The notes below the pieces were generated by a model. It did not search any database. It was given only the letters and a program-made list of their open reading frames with translations, and was not told where the DNA came from. A stretch of DNA of 64,000 nucleotides from assembly GCA_016647705.1 (NCBI GenBank), contig CM028326.1, positions 20,592,401 to 20,656,400 on the forward strand, given 5' to 3'. This DNA is from Eucommia ulmoides (taxonomy: Eukaryota; Streptophyta; Magnoliopsida; Garryales; Eucommiaceae). This document shows, piece after piece, positions 34,561 to 48,319 of this stretch. Position 1 is the stretch's first letter. The number at the start of each line of letters is the position of its first letter. The position numbers were made by a program, and so were the translations under genes.

Positions 34561-35580
34561 CAGCAAAAAATTACCCCAAAAAAATTAAAATTCATATCGT
34601 CGGAAAGAGGATTTTTCATAAATTAATTTGGTGTATTGTTTTTTGAATTTCTATCAATCGTGAATTGTGTTGGATGATTTTGGTGATTTGGTAGGTTTAA
34701 AAATAAAAACTGTCACATTTTGGTTGTTCTTGTGTGCGAAGTGGCATGACTTGTAAATATAGAATAACTAGGGGCATTTATCAAGGACTAAATTCTAAGA
34801 ATGCTACGGGGATCAAAAGCTTAAATCAGGCACTTGGAGGATCATTTTCTCAATACTTTGTCTTATAAGCACCAAACAATAAATTTCCCCCAAAAACATC
34901 TATAATATGAAGAGTTCTTTTAAATCCTTTTATTTTTATAAAAAAAATAAAAATAAATAAAACTGTGTTTTTTATTTCTTTTTTCTCTTTAAAAAATAAT
35001 AAAAATGAATTTCTTTAAAAAAAATCATTTTTTTTTTTTTCAAAATAACTAAATAAGAAGATTTTCAAATCTTTACTAAAAAGGAAAAATACTTTCAAAA
35101 AATATTTCATCAAATCTTTTCAAAAAAAAGTGAAAGACCTTTCTAAAATAAATTAGAAAATAAAAAAATGAAAAATATATCCCAAGTCTCCTATTGAAAA
35201 AAATAATAAAAATAATTTATTTAAAAAAAATAAATATATTTTTTCAAAAAAATGTTAAAAAAAAAATTCTTGTTGTCCAAATATTTTCTTTCGTAAAATC
35301 TACCTAGATAAGAATTTAGCATAGTGTTAAGATCTATCACATTAAAATCCATAGGGGTCATCCTTATTAAATCATTCATATTTGATAAATGATTGTACCG
35401 GGAGAACATTTTAAAAAATTAAAAATTTATTTTTTCTTTTTTATTTCAAAACAAAACCCAAAAAAAAAAAAAAAAAAAAATCATTTTGTTTCAAAGAAAA
35501 ACAAAATATTTTTATTTTAAAATAAAAATAATAAAAAATAATATTTTTAAGGAAGATATTTCAAAATCAAATAAAACATT
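34561..35580. other. AT-rich DNA, no feature seen
   Basis: Long A and T runs; nothing recognisable. Confidence 0.4.
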
Positions 35581-35589
35581 CGGATTTAA

Positions 35590-35815
35590 ATTTTGATTGG
35601 ACTTAATTGGATAAAGTACAGTCTTTGGACGGGCGTCTTGTGGTGCCTAACACTTTCTCCGAGTGTAACTAACCACCAAATCCTTCAAAATGAATCTTTG
35701 GTCGGACCAATTTTTTTGGAGTCAAAAATTTTACTGAAACCATTTTAAATTATTTTTCCCAAAAATTCTAGTGACCTAGCACATCATTTAATCTTAATGC
35801 TAGGTGGCGAAAAAT
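35590..35815 (+). other. Tat/Ogre conserved leader block
   Basis: GGGCGTCTTGTGGTGCCTAAC, CCGAGTGTAACTAACC, AGTGACCTAG and GGTGGCGA follow one another. This order is conserved at the LTR/primer-site end of many plant Tat/Ogre elements (TGGCGA being the start of their usual primer site). It is on the plus strand, like A, and may be the distal end of A's 3' LTR separated from it by later insertions. Confidence 0.5.
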
Positions 35816-35965
35816 TTTCCTTACAAAAAATAAGCATTTTTTGTGAGAAAACTGAACCTTTTAAAAGACCTTTCTCATTAAATTTTTTTTCTTTAATATT
35901 TTTCCCCCCAAAAAAATGCTCTTGTATTTATTTTATATATACATCTCTTTTCGGAAAAAAATCGT

Positions 35966-36644
35966 GGCACGTTCAACCCTGGCAGTAAAGGGAGAAACGT
36001 TCATTTTTATGATCTCGTAAACGTTGGGCTCCTTCTTCCCAATCTACCCAAGTTTTTTGTTGATGGCCTTAACATGCTCTCGTAGGTCTTTGTCAGTCTA
36101 TCGAACTAAGTCGCTTTGTCGATCTCTCTCATGTGATGTTGATGAGGCCTCTACTAAAGGCGGCGGGATACTGCGAGACATGTCATGAGTTTTGTCTACC
36201 ATCCGAGAAAGTCATGACTCGTTTCTTGGTGCAAGCGCTATGTTCTTTTCGTCCTTGGTCTGCATTGATGACGCTTAGGATCCTAGTTGTGAATGCACAC
36301 TGGGGTCTTTTCAGACTATGGAGCTCCGGGAGCTCATCGGTTGTTCTGACCTTCCCGATGTAGCTCTTCTCTCTCCTTTCAGATCCTTTCTAGTTCTCGA
36401 CAGAAGTCGTGTTGCCCTTTACAATGCTCCTCCTTCTGGCATTGTTTGCAATGAACTCTCTATCATTCGTCGGTAATAAGTTGTGCCTTATTGACAGATG
36501 GCACGTATCCTTAGGGGATGGGCGATGGCAGAGGTAGTTGCCTTTGATTAGCCTGTACAGTTAGGTATTAGACAGTCTGAGAAAGATCACAGATCTCCTT
36601 CATCACTTTCATCAGGAGTATAGGGGACTTCTCTGAGGGACCAA
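35966..36644 (-). pseudogene. Possible N-terminal gag fragment of B
   Basis: Minus strand SPFTARVERA near 35985 resembles the segment that precedes the capsid core in Tat gags, with a helical stretch (TDKDLREHVKAINKK) upstream. Frame is broken repeatedly. If correct, A and its neighbours separate it from the rest of B gag at 22084. Right of 36644 the sequence switches to MULE1. Confidence 0.35.
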
Positions 36645-38310
36645 CTTCATGATTAGCTTGAGGAAATACCTTCGCCATAGAAGTCTCAATAGCCTATGAA
36701 AGCAATGAAATCAGAACGATAATTATGTAATACATAGTTAATGAAAACCAAAATAAATATAACTCAATTAAAATGAAAATAAATATAATACAATTTACCT
36801 TGTGCCAGTCTGACATAATAGTGAATGGAGCAATACATTTTGCCCCCCCTATTGCCTTCTTCAAATGCTGCAAAAACCAACTCCAAGTCTCAATTGATTT
36901 ACCGTCAGTAATCCCAAAAGCCAATGAAAACAACCCATTATTCCCATCAAGTGCTACTATAGATATCAAGACTCCACCATGTAGTGTCTTCAAGTGGCAT
37001 GCATCTACCTCAACAAAAGGCCTACATCCTCCCAAAAATCCATTATTCAAAGCATTAAAACACAAGAAAAGTTGGCAAAACAATTGGGGATGCACTCACA
37101 TTGGCCTTGAAGTACTTGATTCTAATCAAACTCCCTGGATTGCTTTTGTTCACTTTGACCTCATATCTAGGTAGCAAACTGAAGGACTTCCCATAATGTC
37201 CCTCTATCGTCTCATTAGCTTTTACCTTAGCTCTATATAGCTACCTCTGTGTAGCCTCCACACCCCAAAGTTTTTTCAATTTCTCCTGCATTCCATCAAT
37301 ATCAATGTTTGGGGTAATTCTTATTTCTTTAAGTAACTTTTTGGCAATCCATGTGGAATTAGCATCAGGAATGTGATGGATTGACCTAATGCATGTATGA
37401 GTCTGATTGTAGGACTTTACCATATGAGTAATCTGTCCAGACAATAGACTAGCATGGATCCTCCAGCTACAACCCTCTTCCGCACACTCAATTGTCACCC
37501 TTCATTTCTCATTTCTAATCCTATTCACTTTAATTCCTTTTGCCACAATGTAATCTTGAATCACATCCCTAAATTGATAAACACGCTTGAAGATCATTTT
37601 CTCACAAAATTCTACATCCCTTGCATCTTGAGGTTTTTGATACACCACACATCTAGAAATAAGATATTACGTCTGTGTCTTGTATCTCTTACTACTAGAC
37701 CTATCACCATCACTCTCTTCAGAAAATTCCACCTCAACCTCTTCATCATCATTGTTTGGAAGTGCATCTTCATCTCCACCATCTTCCTCTTCAATTTCTT
37801 CCTCAAGTCCCTCCAGCTCTCCATCATCATCATTCTCTATTTCATATCCCTCATCTCTCTAATCCTCATCTTTAAAACTAAGCCCATACACATCTTCTAC
37901 CATTTTTCATCCTCCCCACTCACATCAGGTTTTTCCTCATTCTCACTCAAAAACCCTTCTTCATTGTCATCCTCGCTCTCAACAGTGACTTCACTAGGCA
38001 ATTCTTTGTCTCTCAATAAGTTTTCAGAAGACGTGATTGGTGAAACATTGAGATCTAAGTCCATCAATGACAAAATTTCATGCATTCCATGTTGTTTATG
38101 AAAATCAAACATCAATAAAATTTCTTTGTCACTCATAACACACGGTTTCTCTCTACTACGTCGAGGCAATTCAATTGAAATTTTAAAGCCACCCCTTTCC
38201 CATATGGATTTTACCTCCAAATATCATTCTTACATCATCCAATAATATTAGTATCCCATATCTACCACGATTAACCCACCCTATCTCAACAACTTCACCC
38301 ATGTACATAC
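36645..38310 (-). pseudogene. MULE1: MuDR-type transposase, C-terminus missing
   Basis: Minus strand, from the right: an N-terminal segment (YMGEVVEIG, then EVKSIWERGGFKI), a long acidic linker (37.6-37.9 kb), FRDVIQDYIVAKG and CAEEGCSWRIHASL (MuDR DNA-binding domain with C-x4-C), WIAKKLLKEIR, GHYGKSF, then the transposase core GGCRPFVEVDACHLK and LDGNNGLFSLAFG...SWFLQHL (first catalytic Asp region). A 105-bp intron (36694-36798, GT-AG, phase 0) is followed by AIETSMAKVFPQANHE, after which homology ends. The last catalytic Glu region, the SWIM zinc finger and the zinc knuckle are absent. A stop lies near 37500 and several frame changes occur. Confidence 0.85.
36694..36798 (-). other. Intron in MULE1 transposase
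   Basis: Donor AAG/GTAAAT at 36798, acceptor TTCATAG/GCT at 36694. Removing it joins MSDWHK to the conserved helix continuing AIETSM in the same frame. Confidence 0.7.
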
Positions 38311-38985
38311 ATTTGAGCAAAAAATAAGACCTCGTGCATGTGAAAACATCACATTACAAGAATGAACAAAGAACAGAGAACAACAAACAAATTTCAGGAA
38401 CAGTTCTTTCTCTTTGAAGACAAGTAATTTCTGAAGACATGTCTGTTGTTTTTTACTAAAAATAAATCAAATACCCCAATTTTTTTCGTAAATCAAATAT
38501 CCCAATTTTTTCATGCAAAGTTCTTGGTTTTGAACCGAGGAAGAACATTTGACAGAGATGCTCCATAAATACACTCACTAGGTTTTTTTATTTTTTGCAG
38601 GCCAACGAGTTTGGAACTCCATTCTTTTCTTTTGATTTTAAAAAAGTAGCTATTTCCGCTTTTCATTAAATAGGATGCTTTGTTAGGAGTAGGGGCTCAC
38701 CCTTCCGTCATCAGCCATGGATTCAGTCTCAATAGTGTATCAAAAAGAGGTTTGATAGCATTATCTTCATTATGAAATGCAATTTTCCTTGGGCATGCAC
38801 TTTTTACACTTCAAGCATTACCTGTGAGTAGTTATACAAATATGTATTTTTCTCAATTCACATGATGTCTTATAAACTAGTAATCTAGTGTTAATCACCA
38901 TGGATTTTGAACACATGCAAACTACACTAAACAGCCTGGAAAAAAATTAAAAAATAAAAGGATTTTTTAAATTTTTGTAGAACTT
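38311..38985 (-). other. 5' noncoding part of MULE1
   Basis: AT-rich sequence upstream of the first coding block. A donor-like CACAAG/TAAGT reads on the minus strand near 38990, so 38311-38990 may be a 5' UTR intron. Confidence 0.35.
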
Positions 38986-39345
38986 ACTTGTGTTTTATTT
39001 TGACAATTTTTTAGAGATTTCGACGACAACGAGCCTTTCAAGCCTTCGATGACGACCTTCCGACGATGACCAGCCGCAACCTTCAACAAAATAGACGAGC
39101 TTCAGATGACAATTAGCTTCCGACGATGAATAGAAGAGCTTCCAACAACGAGCTTCCAACAACTAACGGACGAGCCTTCAACAACGAGTTTTCGACGATT
39201 AACAAACAAGCCTTCAACGACGATCTTCCGACGATGGCCAACCACAGCCTTCAACGAAATGGACGAGCTTCAGACAATGATGAGCTTCCAACGACGAACG
39301 GAAGAGCCTTCGACGATGAGCAGCCTTCAACGAACGGATAAACCT
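38986..39345. repeat. Minisatellite keeping a reading frame (GAGCTTCCAACGACGA)
   Basis: Units near 36-39 bp built on ACGGACGAGCCTTCAACAACGAG and GAGCTTCCGACGATG repeat about eight times. Plus-strand frame 39126-39341 reads NGRAFNNELPTT-type repeats. It probably belongs to MULE1's 5' leader (minus). No protein family recognised. Confidence 0.5.
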
Positions 39346-39618
39346 CCAACTCCAGCGTGTAAATGAAATGACGAACAACCTTCTCTCCCTCTCTCACTCT
39401 CTCAAACGGCCATTTGATATGAAATGACTTGGTGGAGTGGGTATGCAAGAAAGGACAGTGGTGGAGAAATGAAACAAAAAAGTTGTCCATGTATTGATCT
39501 TGGAAAAAGTTAAAACATCCAATCTACCTTGGAAAGGAAAAAGGGCAAAATGGTCATTTTAATTAGATTTTTTTTTTTTTTTTTTATTGTACAAAGACAC
39601 ATAAAACTAAGGGGTATC
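39346..39618. other. Right-hand terminal region of MULE1 or flanking DNA
   Basis: CT-rich then AT-rich. AAGGGCAAAATGGTCATTTT near 39540 resembles Mutator-like TIR wording, but no matching inverted copy was found. Continues after C at 48244. Confidence 0.3.
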
Positions 39619-39623
39619 AAGGT
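39619..39623. repeat. Left TSD of C (AAGGT)
   Basis: Perfect match to 48239-48243. Confidence 0.85.
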
Positions 39624-40145
39624 TGTAAGACCCGACTTTTTGCATGTGCATAATTGTTAGTTACATTTTAGAACATTTAGAAAATAATGGAGCGCATTGT
39701 GCTAATTAATAACTACTTTAAAAAATTTAGGGGTTAATATGTTAATATTAACTTTAACTTAAAAAACAAAAAAAAAAAATTAAAAAAAAAACAGGGGTTA
39801 ATTGGCACTGTAAAAATTACTTTTAAGAGTTTTAGGGATTTACTAAATATATAACATTGTCCTAGGGTCGTATATGTAATATCTAAAAATTATTAATAAA
39901 TAAGTATAATATCTTCTTCTTTTTTTTTCTTTTTTTTTTTTTTTTGTGATAAGATAAATAAAATAAAAAAATAGTGAGACGGTGGACATTGATCTCACAC
40001 ACACACACACACACACACATATGAATGAAGAGGGAAAGAAAAAAAAAAGTGAGTTACTTGTTTCTATTCTTTTACCTTTTTAGCCGAGAGCTTTTTTTTT
40101 TTTGTTTTTTTTTTCAGTTAACACACATACACATTTGTATGTGTA

Positions 40146-40216
<71 letters not shown>

Positions 40217-41678
40217 ACGTTTAATTTATGGGCTATTGGTACGGACATGAGTATATGTATAATTATATGTCAAAAATATATGTGGGTTCGAGAAATATGG
40301 TAGGTATAGATAAATCTAATTTTCGAACAATACAATTTAAAATAAAGATTGTAAATTTTACTAAAACGATAATTTTTAGTATTTCGTGAACTAATAAAAA
40401 ATTTAACAGTCAATTAATATTTTTTTGTACTCTAAATTATTAATAGAAAGAAATTTGTAATCGTTATTATAGTCATTTTTGTATAATTAATATTAACCTA
40501 AGAAAATTAGGCATTAAATAATTTCGTATAATCAAAAACAAATTGGGAATAGGAAATGGTGCATTTTAGGGCCACGCATTGCATAATAGATTTATTTTAA
40601 ATAAATTCTTAGTTTAGGCTCTTTGGTTGTTAGGTTTACAAACAACGCCACCGATGTAGTATTCCAACGATAGTGTTTCTAGTGGTGCAAAAATTGAGGT
40701 GAGTGTATTGTCTTCTATGTAAATTGTCAAATTATATATTCGTACTAAAATGTGAAAAGAAAAAAATATTAAAATTGATTATTTTATAATATTACGCGGA
40801 TCAAGTAAGTTTTTAAAGGTGGAAAGTGGTTTTTATTATCCGACTATGCCATAGTTGTCTTCTCGTCAGGAGGTTATGTCCTGCGAGATGTAGATATGTT
40901 GTTATTTGCCAGGCAAGTCATACAGAGTATATATATGTTGTTACCTGTCAGGCAAGTCCTCTAGGGTGGATATTTGTTGTTACTTGTCAGACAAATTCTG
41001 TAGGGTAGATGTATATTGACTTGTTAAGAGTACAAATCCTGCAGGTGTTTACCCCTACTATTGGAGATATTGAATGGCCCTGACAGTGATAGCCACCTTA
41101 GATGGCACAGTTGTACAGGTTACGGTACCGTCGTAACTCTCGATCATGAGGTGAAACGATCATATGGCTAGTAGAAAATTATGTGTGCGCTATTTTATTA
41201 TATATCAAAATGTTTGGATTGGCTGATTTAAATATATTATCTTATTACAATGATGGTTGTGGAATTCTATTTTGGCTCGGTGTGCGGTTATATTTGTATT
41301 ATATTTTGGAAAGTCTTATTTAATAATTATACTTGATCCATAAATTGTTTTATATTATGAAGACAGTACACCGATAAAATATTTGATTTCAAGTGCCACA
41401 GCTAGAGATTGGTCTACTACTAGCACTGGGTAGAGTCAGGAGGTGGTGTCATTTTGGAGGATTGGGTGGACAGCTGTGAACCGTGAAAGGTTCAGAGTTT
41501 TTGTGGTCTTGTTGTGAATATTTGAGACGTGTGTATTCCCAAGCTTTGAAGTGGGTAAATATATTTTTTGAAAAAAAATGTAGCGGTGTATATATGTATA
41601 TTTTTTGTTCGATTAGGTAACGTCAAGTTGACGTCACACCTGACCTCGAGCAATGGGGGCCCTGGAAGGGGTATGACA
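39624..41678 (+). repeat. 5' LTR of C
   Basis: TGTAAGACCCGAC...GTATGACA. It contains CA and TA microsatellites (39998-40018; 40148-40213), a TTGTCAGGCAAGTC tandem repeat at 40890-41030, and 488 bp (40887-41374) missing from the 3' LTR. Confidence 0.9.
40890..41030 (+). repeat. Short tandem repeat in LTR C (about 45-50 bp unit)
   Basis: TATGTTGTTA-CCTGTCAGGCAAGTC-C occurs three times with drift, near 40894, 40938 and 40977. Confidence 0.6.
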
Positions 41679-41683
41679 ATTTT

Positions 41684-41702
41684 TAGTATCGGAGCTTAGG
41701 TT
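41684..41702 (+). other. Primer binding site of C (initiator Met tRNA)
   Basis: TAGTATCGGAGCTTAGGTT follows the LTR by five bases. It is the usual TGGTATCAGAGC site with a few changes. Confidence 0.75.
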
Positions 41703-41884
41703 ATAAGTTCTGTAGACATGCCAGATTTTCTAGTCAGTAGTGGACCATGAGATAGGGTGTCGATAGGTGGGTTCGGCACGTGAGTGGTAGTTATTTTATT
41801 AGATTAAATAACACATTTGCATCATGCACTGTTGTTTGCCTTGTTAGTCCTATTGCTTATCAAATTTCATTTCAGATCTAGACT

Positions 41885-43040
41885 ATGGAGCCTGAAAATG
41901 AAAGTACTGGAAGTGCTGGACCCCAGAGGAAAAGGGATAGGATACAGGAAGGCTTGAATGTCGTCAAGCAAATTTTATAAGCTGCTACGCAACTGACAGA
42001 GCAGCAGGCAAAGACGATGGAATATCAGAAGGCCCAAACCAAAATAGCTACTTCTCAAGTTGTACTCCTGAAGAGATTCAAGGAATTGAACCCCCTGACT
42101 TTTACGGGAACTGCGGTTCCGGTGGACACTAAAATTTGGTTAAGGAGCGTGGGGCACGTATTTGAGGCAACGGAAACTACCGATGACAGCCGAGTTCTTC
42201 TTGCCACCTTCCAGTTGAAATGAGAGATCGAACATTGGTGGGAGGAAATGAAGAGGTTAATTTCAGTTCCAGGCAAGGAGATTTCTTGGGATCGATTTGT
42301 TGCAGTGTTTAATAAAAAATATTTCCTTAAATCCTATCTGTTCGAGATGGAGGAAGAGTTCATATCACTGAAACAGGGGAAGATGGTCATTCTGCAGTAT
42401 GAAATTAAATTCGATGACCTATCCTGATTTGCCCCTAATTTGGTGAAAATTGAAGAAGTAAGATGTAGAAGATTCCAGAAAGGACTTAATCTAGAAATAC
42501 ATTCCCGGCTGACAGGCAGGTAGATCAAAAGTTATGCAAAATTGGTAAACACGGCAAAATTAATAGAAAATGATGTACGAGAAGCTGCCGAGAACAGCGA
42601 GTAGTACAAAAAGAGTAGATTCGAGTCATCTAATAGATATCCAGGTGGCACTTCTCGAGGAGCTGTAGCTCGACCTCCATTTGTTCGGGCCCCAACAATT
42701 GACCAGTCAACTAAAAGCTGAGGTCCACGGAAATCATACTCTAGGCATCAGTAGAATGTATCTGGATAGAGTATCGGCCAATAAGAACAGGGAATAAGTC
42801 AAATGGTTAGTCGAGCCGAGATACCTGTATGCGATCAATGTGGATCACCGAATCATTTCGCTAAGAATTGTCCCATGGGAGGCCCAATATGTTTCCGTTG
42901 TCATGAGCCGGGCCACATATCTCTAAATTATCTAAAATCTGCTGTTACATCTACATCTTTTGCGAGCAGTGTGGGTAGTGTTGGCCCTAGCAGTGTTGAA
43001 GGGTGTGGTAGAGGGTCGACCGGTAGACCTCCGACTTGAG
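41885..43040 (+). pseudogene. gag of C with zinc knuckles
   Basis: ATG at 41885, stop after 31 codons, then the capsid region resumes at 42017 (LNPLTFTGTA, WLRSVGHVFEAT, ATFQLK/EIEHWW, WDRFVAVFNKKYF). Stops at 42221, 42425 and 42521. The nucleocapsid has CDQCGSPNHFAKNC (C-x2-C-x4-H-x4-C) near 42830 and a second knuckle CFRCHEPGHISLNY with the last Cys replaced by Tyr. It would package element RNA; dead here. Confidence 0.85.
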
Positions 43041-43864
43041 GTCGTGTATTTGTTACTACCCAATAAGATGCCCAGGCTACCTTGGATATGGTTACAGGTA
43101 TCATGTCTTTATATAATAGAGATGCACGTATACTTATTGATCCCGGTTCTACTCATTCATTTGTTTCGGCGATTTTTATGATGCATATAGACAAATTTCC
43201 TACTTCTCTGTCATATAGTGTCATTATCTATACCCTTGTGGGTGAGTCCGTGTTGATAGATAGTGCATGTAAAGACAGTCCACTTCGTATTGGCAATAGA
43301 GAATTGTCGGTGGATCTGTTACCCCTGAGTATTTACGATTTTGATGTGATACTGGGTATGGATTTGCTATCCGGCTATCATGCTACAGTGGATTGTTTTA
43401 AAAATGGAGTTACTTTTCGAGTCGCAGGCGAGTTAGAGTTCGTATTTTTGGGGGACAGAATCATCACCCCTATCAGTTTGATTTCAATCCTAGAGGCCAG
43501 GAAATTATTAAAGAAGGGATGCCAGCGATACCTCGCGCATGTGATTGACACCAGTCAGAATGAGGTACAGGTGGTAGATATCTCAATAGTCGGGGATTTT
43601 CTCGAAGTATTTTCAAAAGAATTGTCAGGGTTGCCAGTGGATAGAGAAATTGAATTCACTATCGAATTACTTCCGGGAACGTCCCCTATATCAATTCCAC
43701 CATATCACATGGCGCCTATCGAGTTAAAAGAATTGAAAATTCAGTTGCAGGATCTATTAGATCACGGGTTTATCAGACCAAGTGTTTCTCCTTGGGTAGC
43801 CCCTGTATTATTTGTAAGGAAGAAGGATGAGACGCTGAGGTTGTGTATTGATTACAGGCAGTAA
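43041..43864 (+). pseudogene. Protease and N-terminal RT of C
   Basis: The longest frame of the element (43082-43864). The protease part holds ILIDPGSTHSFVS (catalytic Asp in D-P-G, usual D-S/P-G) and ILGMDLL, then a linker with FSKELSGLPVDREIEF. RT starts with HGFIRPSVSPWVAPVLFVRKKD and RLCIDYRQ. A stop at 43862 ends the frame in the conserved region between RT blocks. Confidence 0.9.
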
Positions 43865-44400
43865 GGGCATTTGTCAGTTACAGGATCTATATGCTCGATC
43901 AATTGCAGAAGGCTAGGGTATTTTCCAAAATAGATCTTCAAATAAGATATCATCAGCTGGAAGTCAGGGACAGTGATGTGTCAAAGACGGCATTCCGTAC
44001 GAGGTATGAACATTATGAATTTCTAGTTATGCCGTTTGGATTGACAAATACCCTTACTGCTTTTATAGATCTGATGAATCGGATCCTCCAGCCTTATTAG
44101 AGCAGTTTATTATCATGCTTATTGATGATATATTGATCTATTCCCAAAATATAGAAGAGCATGTAGAGCATCTCAAGATTGTATTGCAGACCTTGAAAGA
44201 GAAACAATTATATGCAAAATTCAGTAAATGTGAGTTTTGGTTAGATAGAGTTGTATTCTTGGGGTATGTTATCTCAGGGGATAGTATTCAAGTTGACCCG
44301 AAGAAGTTGACGCCGTTGTCCAGTGGGAAAGGCCGAAAAGTGTGATTGAAGTTCGAAACTTCTTAGGATTGGAAGGTTATTATCGTCAGTTAGTTCAAGG
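43865..44400 (+). pseudogene. RT catalytic part of C
   Basis: [23 protein letters not shown], stop at 44098, then LIDDILIYS, the YxDD-type box with Leu-Ile before DD (family usually FIDD), and CEFWLDRVVFLGYVIS. Frameshifts near 43870, 44100 and 44330. Polymerase function would need all these in one frame. Confidence 0.88.
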
Positions 44401-44960
44401 ATTTTCTATTATAGCTGCTCCGCGACCTGCAAAGAATTTAAATTCGAGTGGATTGATAAATATGAACAGAGCTTCCAAGAGCTGAAAAGTAGACTGATAT
44501 CTGCGCCAATACTTTCTCTCCCGACAAAAGTCGGTGGTTTTGTGATCTACTGTGATGTTTCACACCAAGGGCTAGGGTGTGTACTAATGCAACATGGTCA
44601 CGTGATTGCATATACCTTCTGACAATTAATGAATCGTGAGCGTAACTATCCGATGCATAATTTGGAATTGGCGGCGATTGTGTTTGCCTTGAAACTCTGG
44701 AAGCATTATCTGTATGGCAAGACTTGTGTGATATACACTGACCACTAGAGTTTGAAATATTTGTTTACTCAAAAAGAACTAAATCTAAGGCAGAGACATT
44801 GGATAGAGTTGATCAAGGATTATGACTGCTTTATCCATTATCATCCTAGAAAGGCCAAAGCTGTAGCAGATGCGCTGAGTCGAAAAATGGCAAGTTCAGT
44901 TGCCCACCTTCGAGTTGTTCATACTAACCTATATGTTGAGCTAAGATCTCTTTGAGTCCA
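44401..44960 (+). pseudogene. RNase H of C
   Basis: YCDVSHQGLGCVL (first catalytic Asp), stop, then [20 protein letters not shown] (Glu) and IYTDH (second Asp), a stop, [18 protein letters not shown], and ADALSRK at the end. Complete gypsy RNase H, broken by at least two stops. Confidence 0.85.
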
Positions 44961-45960
44961 GTTGGCAATTGGTCAAATGGTAGTGTTGCTTGCGACTTTG
45001 GACTTTGAGACCGACATTGATCAATCGTATTATAGAAGCACAAAAGTCAGATACCCAATTGGGAAAGATCAAAGATGAAGTGAAGAATGATCATAGAGTC
45101 GACTATCACGTCAGGGATAATGATGAAGCCTTGATATTTGAGAATAGACAGTGTGTACCTAATAATGCCAATCTGAAGAAAATTATTCTGGAGGAAGCGC
45201 ACGGCTCAGCATATGCAATACACCCAAGTCATATCAAAATGTATCGGGATTTGCGAGAGCACTACTAGTGGAATGGAATGAAACACGAAATTACATAATT
45301 TGTTGCCAGATGTCTCATTTGTCAGCAAGTCAAGATTGAGTACCAACGTCCAGGTGCGTTATTGCAGTCTCTACCTATCCCAGAGTGGAAATGGAAACAT
45401 ATCGCGATGGATTTTATTTCGGGATTACCCCGCACTCAAAAAAGGCATAATTCCATCTGGGTGATTGCTGATAGACTTACTAAGTCTGCTCATTTTCTAG
45501 CAGTGAAAACCTTACTAAGTCTGCTCATTTTCTAGCAGTGAAAACCACGTACTCTCGGGATAAGTATGCAAAATTGTATATTGACGAGATTATCAGATTG
45601 CATAACGCACCAGTTTCCATAGTGTCGAATAGAGATCCAAGATTTACCTCGAAATTTTGGTCGAGTCTTCAAGCTACTTTGGGTACCAAGCTAAAATTCA
45701 GCACTGTCTTTCATCCTCAAACAGAAGGCCAATCAGAGCGTACGATTGAGACGTTGGAGGATATGTTTAGGGGCTGTGTTCTAGAATTTTCTAGTAGCTG
45801 GGATGATCATTTAATGTTGATGGAGTTTTCCTATAATAATAGCTATCATTCGGCAATCGAGATGGCACCACATGAAGCATTGTATGATAGAAGATGCAGG
45901 ACTTCAGCTTATTGGACTGAAGTGGGAGAACAAATATTATTCATACCGGATATAGCCTAG
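44961..45960 (+). pseudogene. Integrase of C
   Basis: His-Cys zinc region (HGSAYAIHPSHIKM ... CLICQQVK), then the catalytic core MDFISGLP (D), SNRDPRF (D) and EGQSERTIE (E), giving the D,D-35-E arrangement. A 35-bp exact tandem duplication at 45476-45545 shifts the frame inside the core. C-terminal part ends at a stop in 45958. Integrase would insert element cDNA. Confidence 0.88.
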
Positions 45961-46440
45961 ATAACAGCGAACAAAGTGAAAGTAATTCAAGAAAGACTGA
46001 AGACTGCTGACAAGCGTAGGCGTGAGTTGGAATTTTAAGTAGGTGATTATGTATGTTTGCATATATCCCCGTGGAAGGGCATAATGAAATTTGGGAAAAA
46101 GGGAAAGCTAAGTCCAAGGTATATCGGGCCATACGAGATTCTAGAACGAGTTGGCATGGCGGCCTATCAACTAGCCCTACCACCAGAATTTTCTAGATCA
46201 CATGATATTTTCCACGTACCGATACTTAAAAAATATATGTCAGATCCTTCACATGTGTTGACTTCTCAACCAATCGAATTGAAGAAAGACTTGACATAGG
46301 TTGAGGAACCAATCCAGATTCTGAACCATAAAGATCAAGTGTTGTGGACCAAAATAATCCCATTGGTGAAAGTACTATGGCGCAATCACTCGGTGGAAGA
46401 AGCGACGTGGGAAAAGAGAAGATGAGATGAGGAATAAATA
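45961..46440 (+). pseudogene. Integrase tail and chromodomain of C
   Basis: LSPRYIGPYEILERVG and HDIFHVPILKKYM are the GPY/F module; after a stop at 46298, VEEPIQILNHKDQVL and VKVLWRNHSVEEATWE form a chromodomain of the type that targets chromovirus insertion to heterochromatin. Confidence 0.88.
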
Positions 46441-46487
46441 TATGCATTTATTCGTTCAAGGTAACTAAAATTTCAGGACGAAATTTC

Positions 46488-46504
46488 TTTTAGGGGAAAA
46501 GGAT
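46488..46504 (+). other. Polypurine tract of C
   Basis: TTTTAGGGGAAAAGGAT immediately before TGTAAGACTTG. Confidence 0.75.
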
Positions 46505-48238
<1,734 letters not shown>

Positions 48239-48243
48239 AAGGT
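48239..48243. repeat. Right TSD of C (AAGGT)
   Basis: Identical to 39619-39623. Confidence 0.85.
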
Positions 48244-48319
48244 CTTTTCACACAAAAAATCGATTAATGGAGTTAACTAGTATTTGTAAAATGAGAGGGG
48301 AAGTATCTAGTTTAGGACA

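Noticed and set aside
36773-37174. 133-aa plus-strand frame
   Set aside because: Antisense shadow of the MULE1 transposase core.
37454-38101. 215-aa plus-strand frame, the second longest in the window
   Set aside because: It is antisense to the MULE1 transposase, whose conserved residues lie on the minus strand. Its Ser/Phe/Ile bias reflects the acidic GAA/GAT codons opposite.
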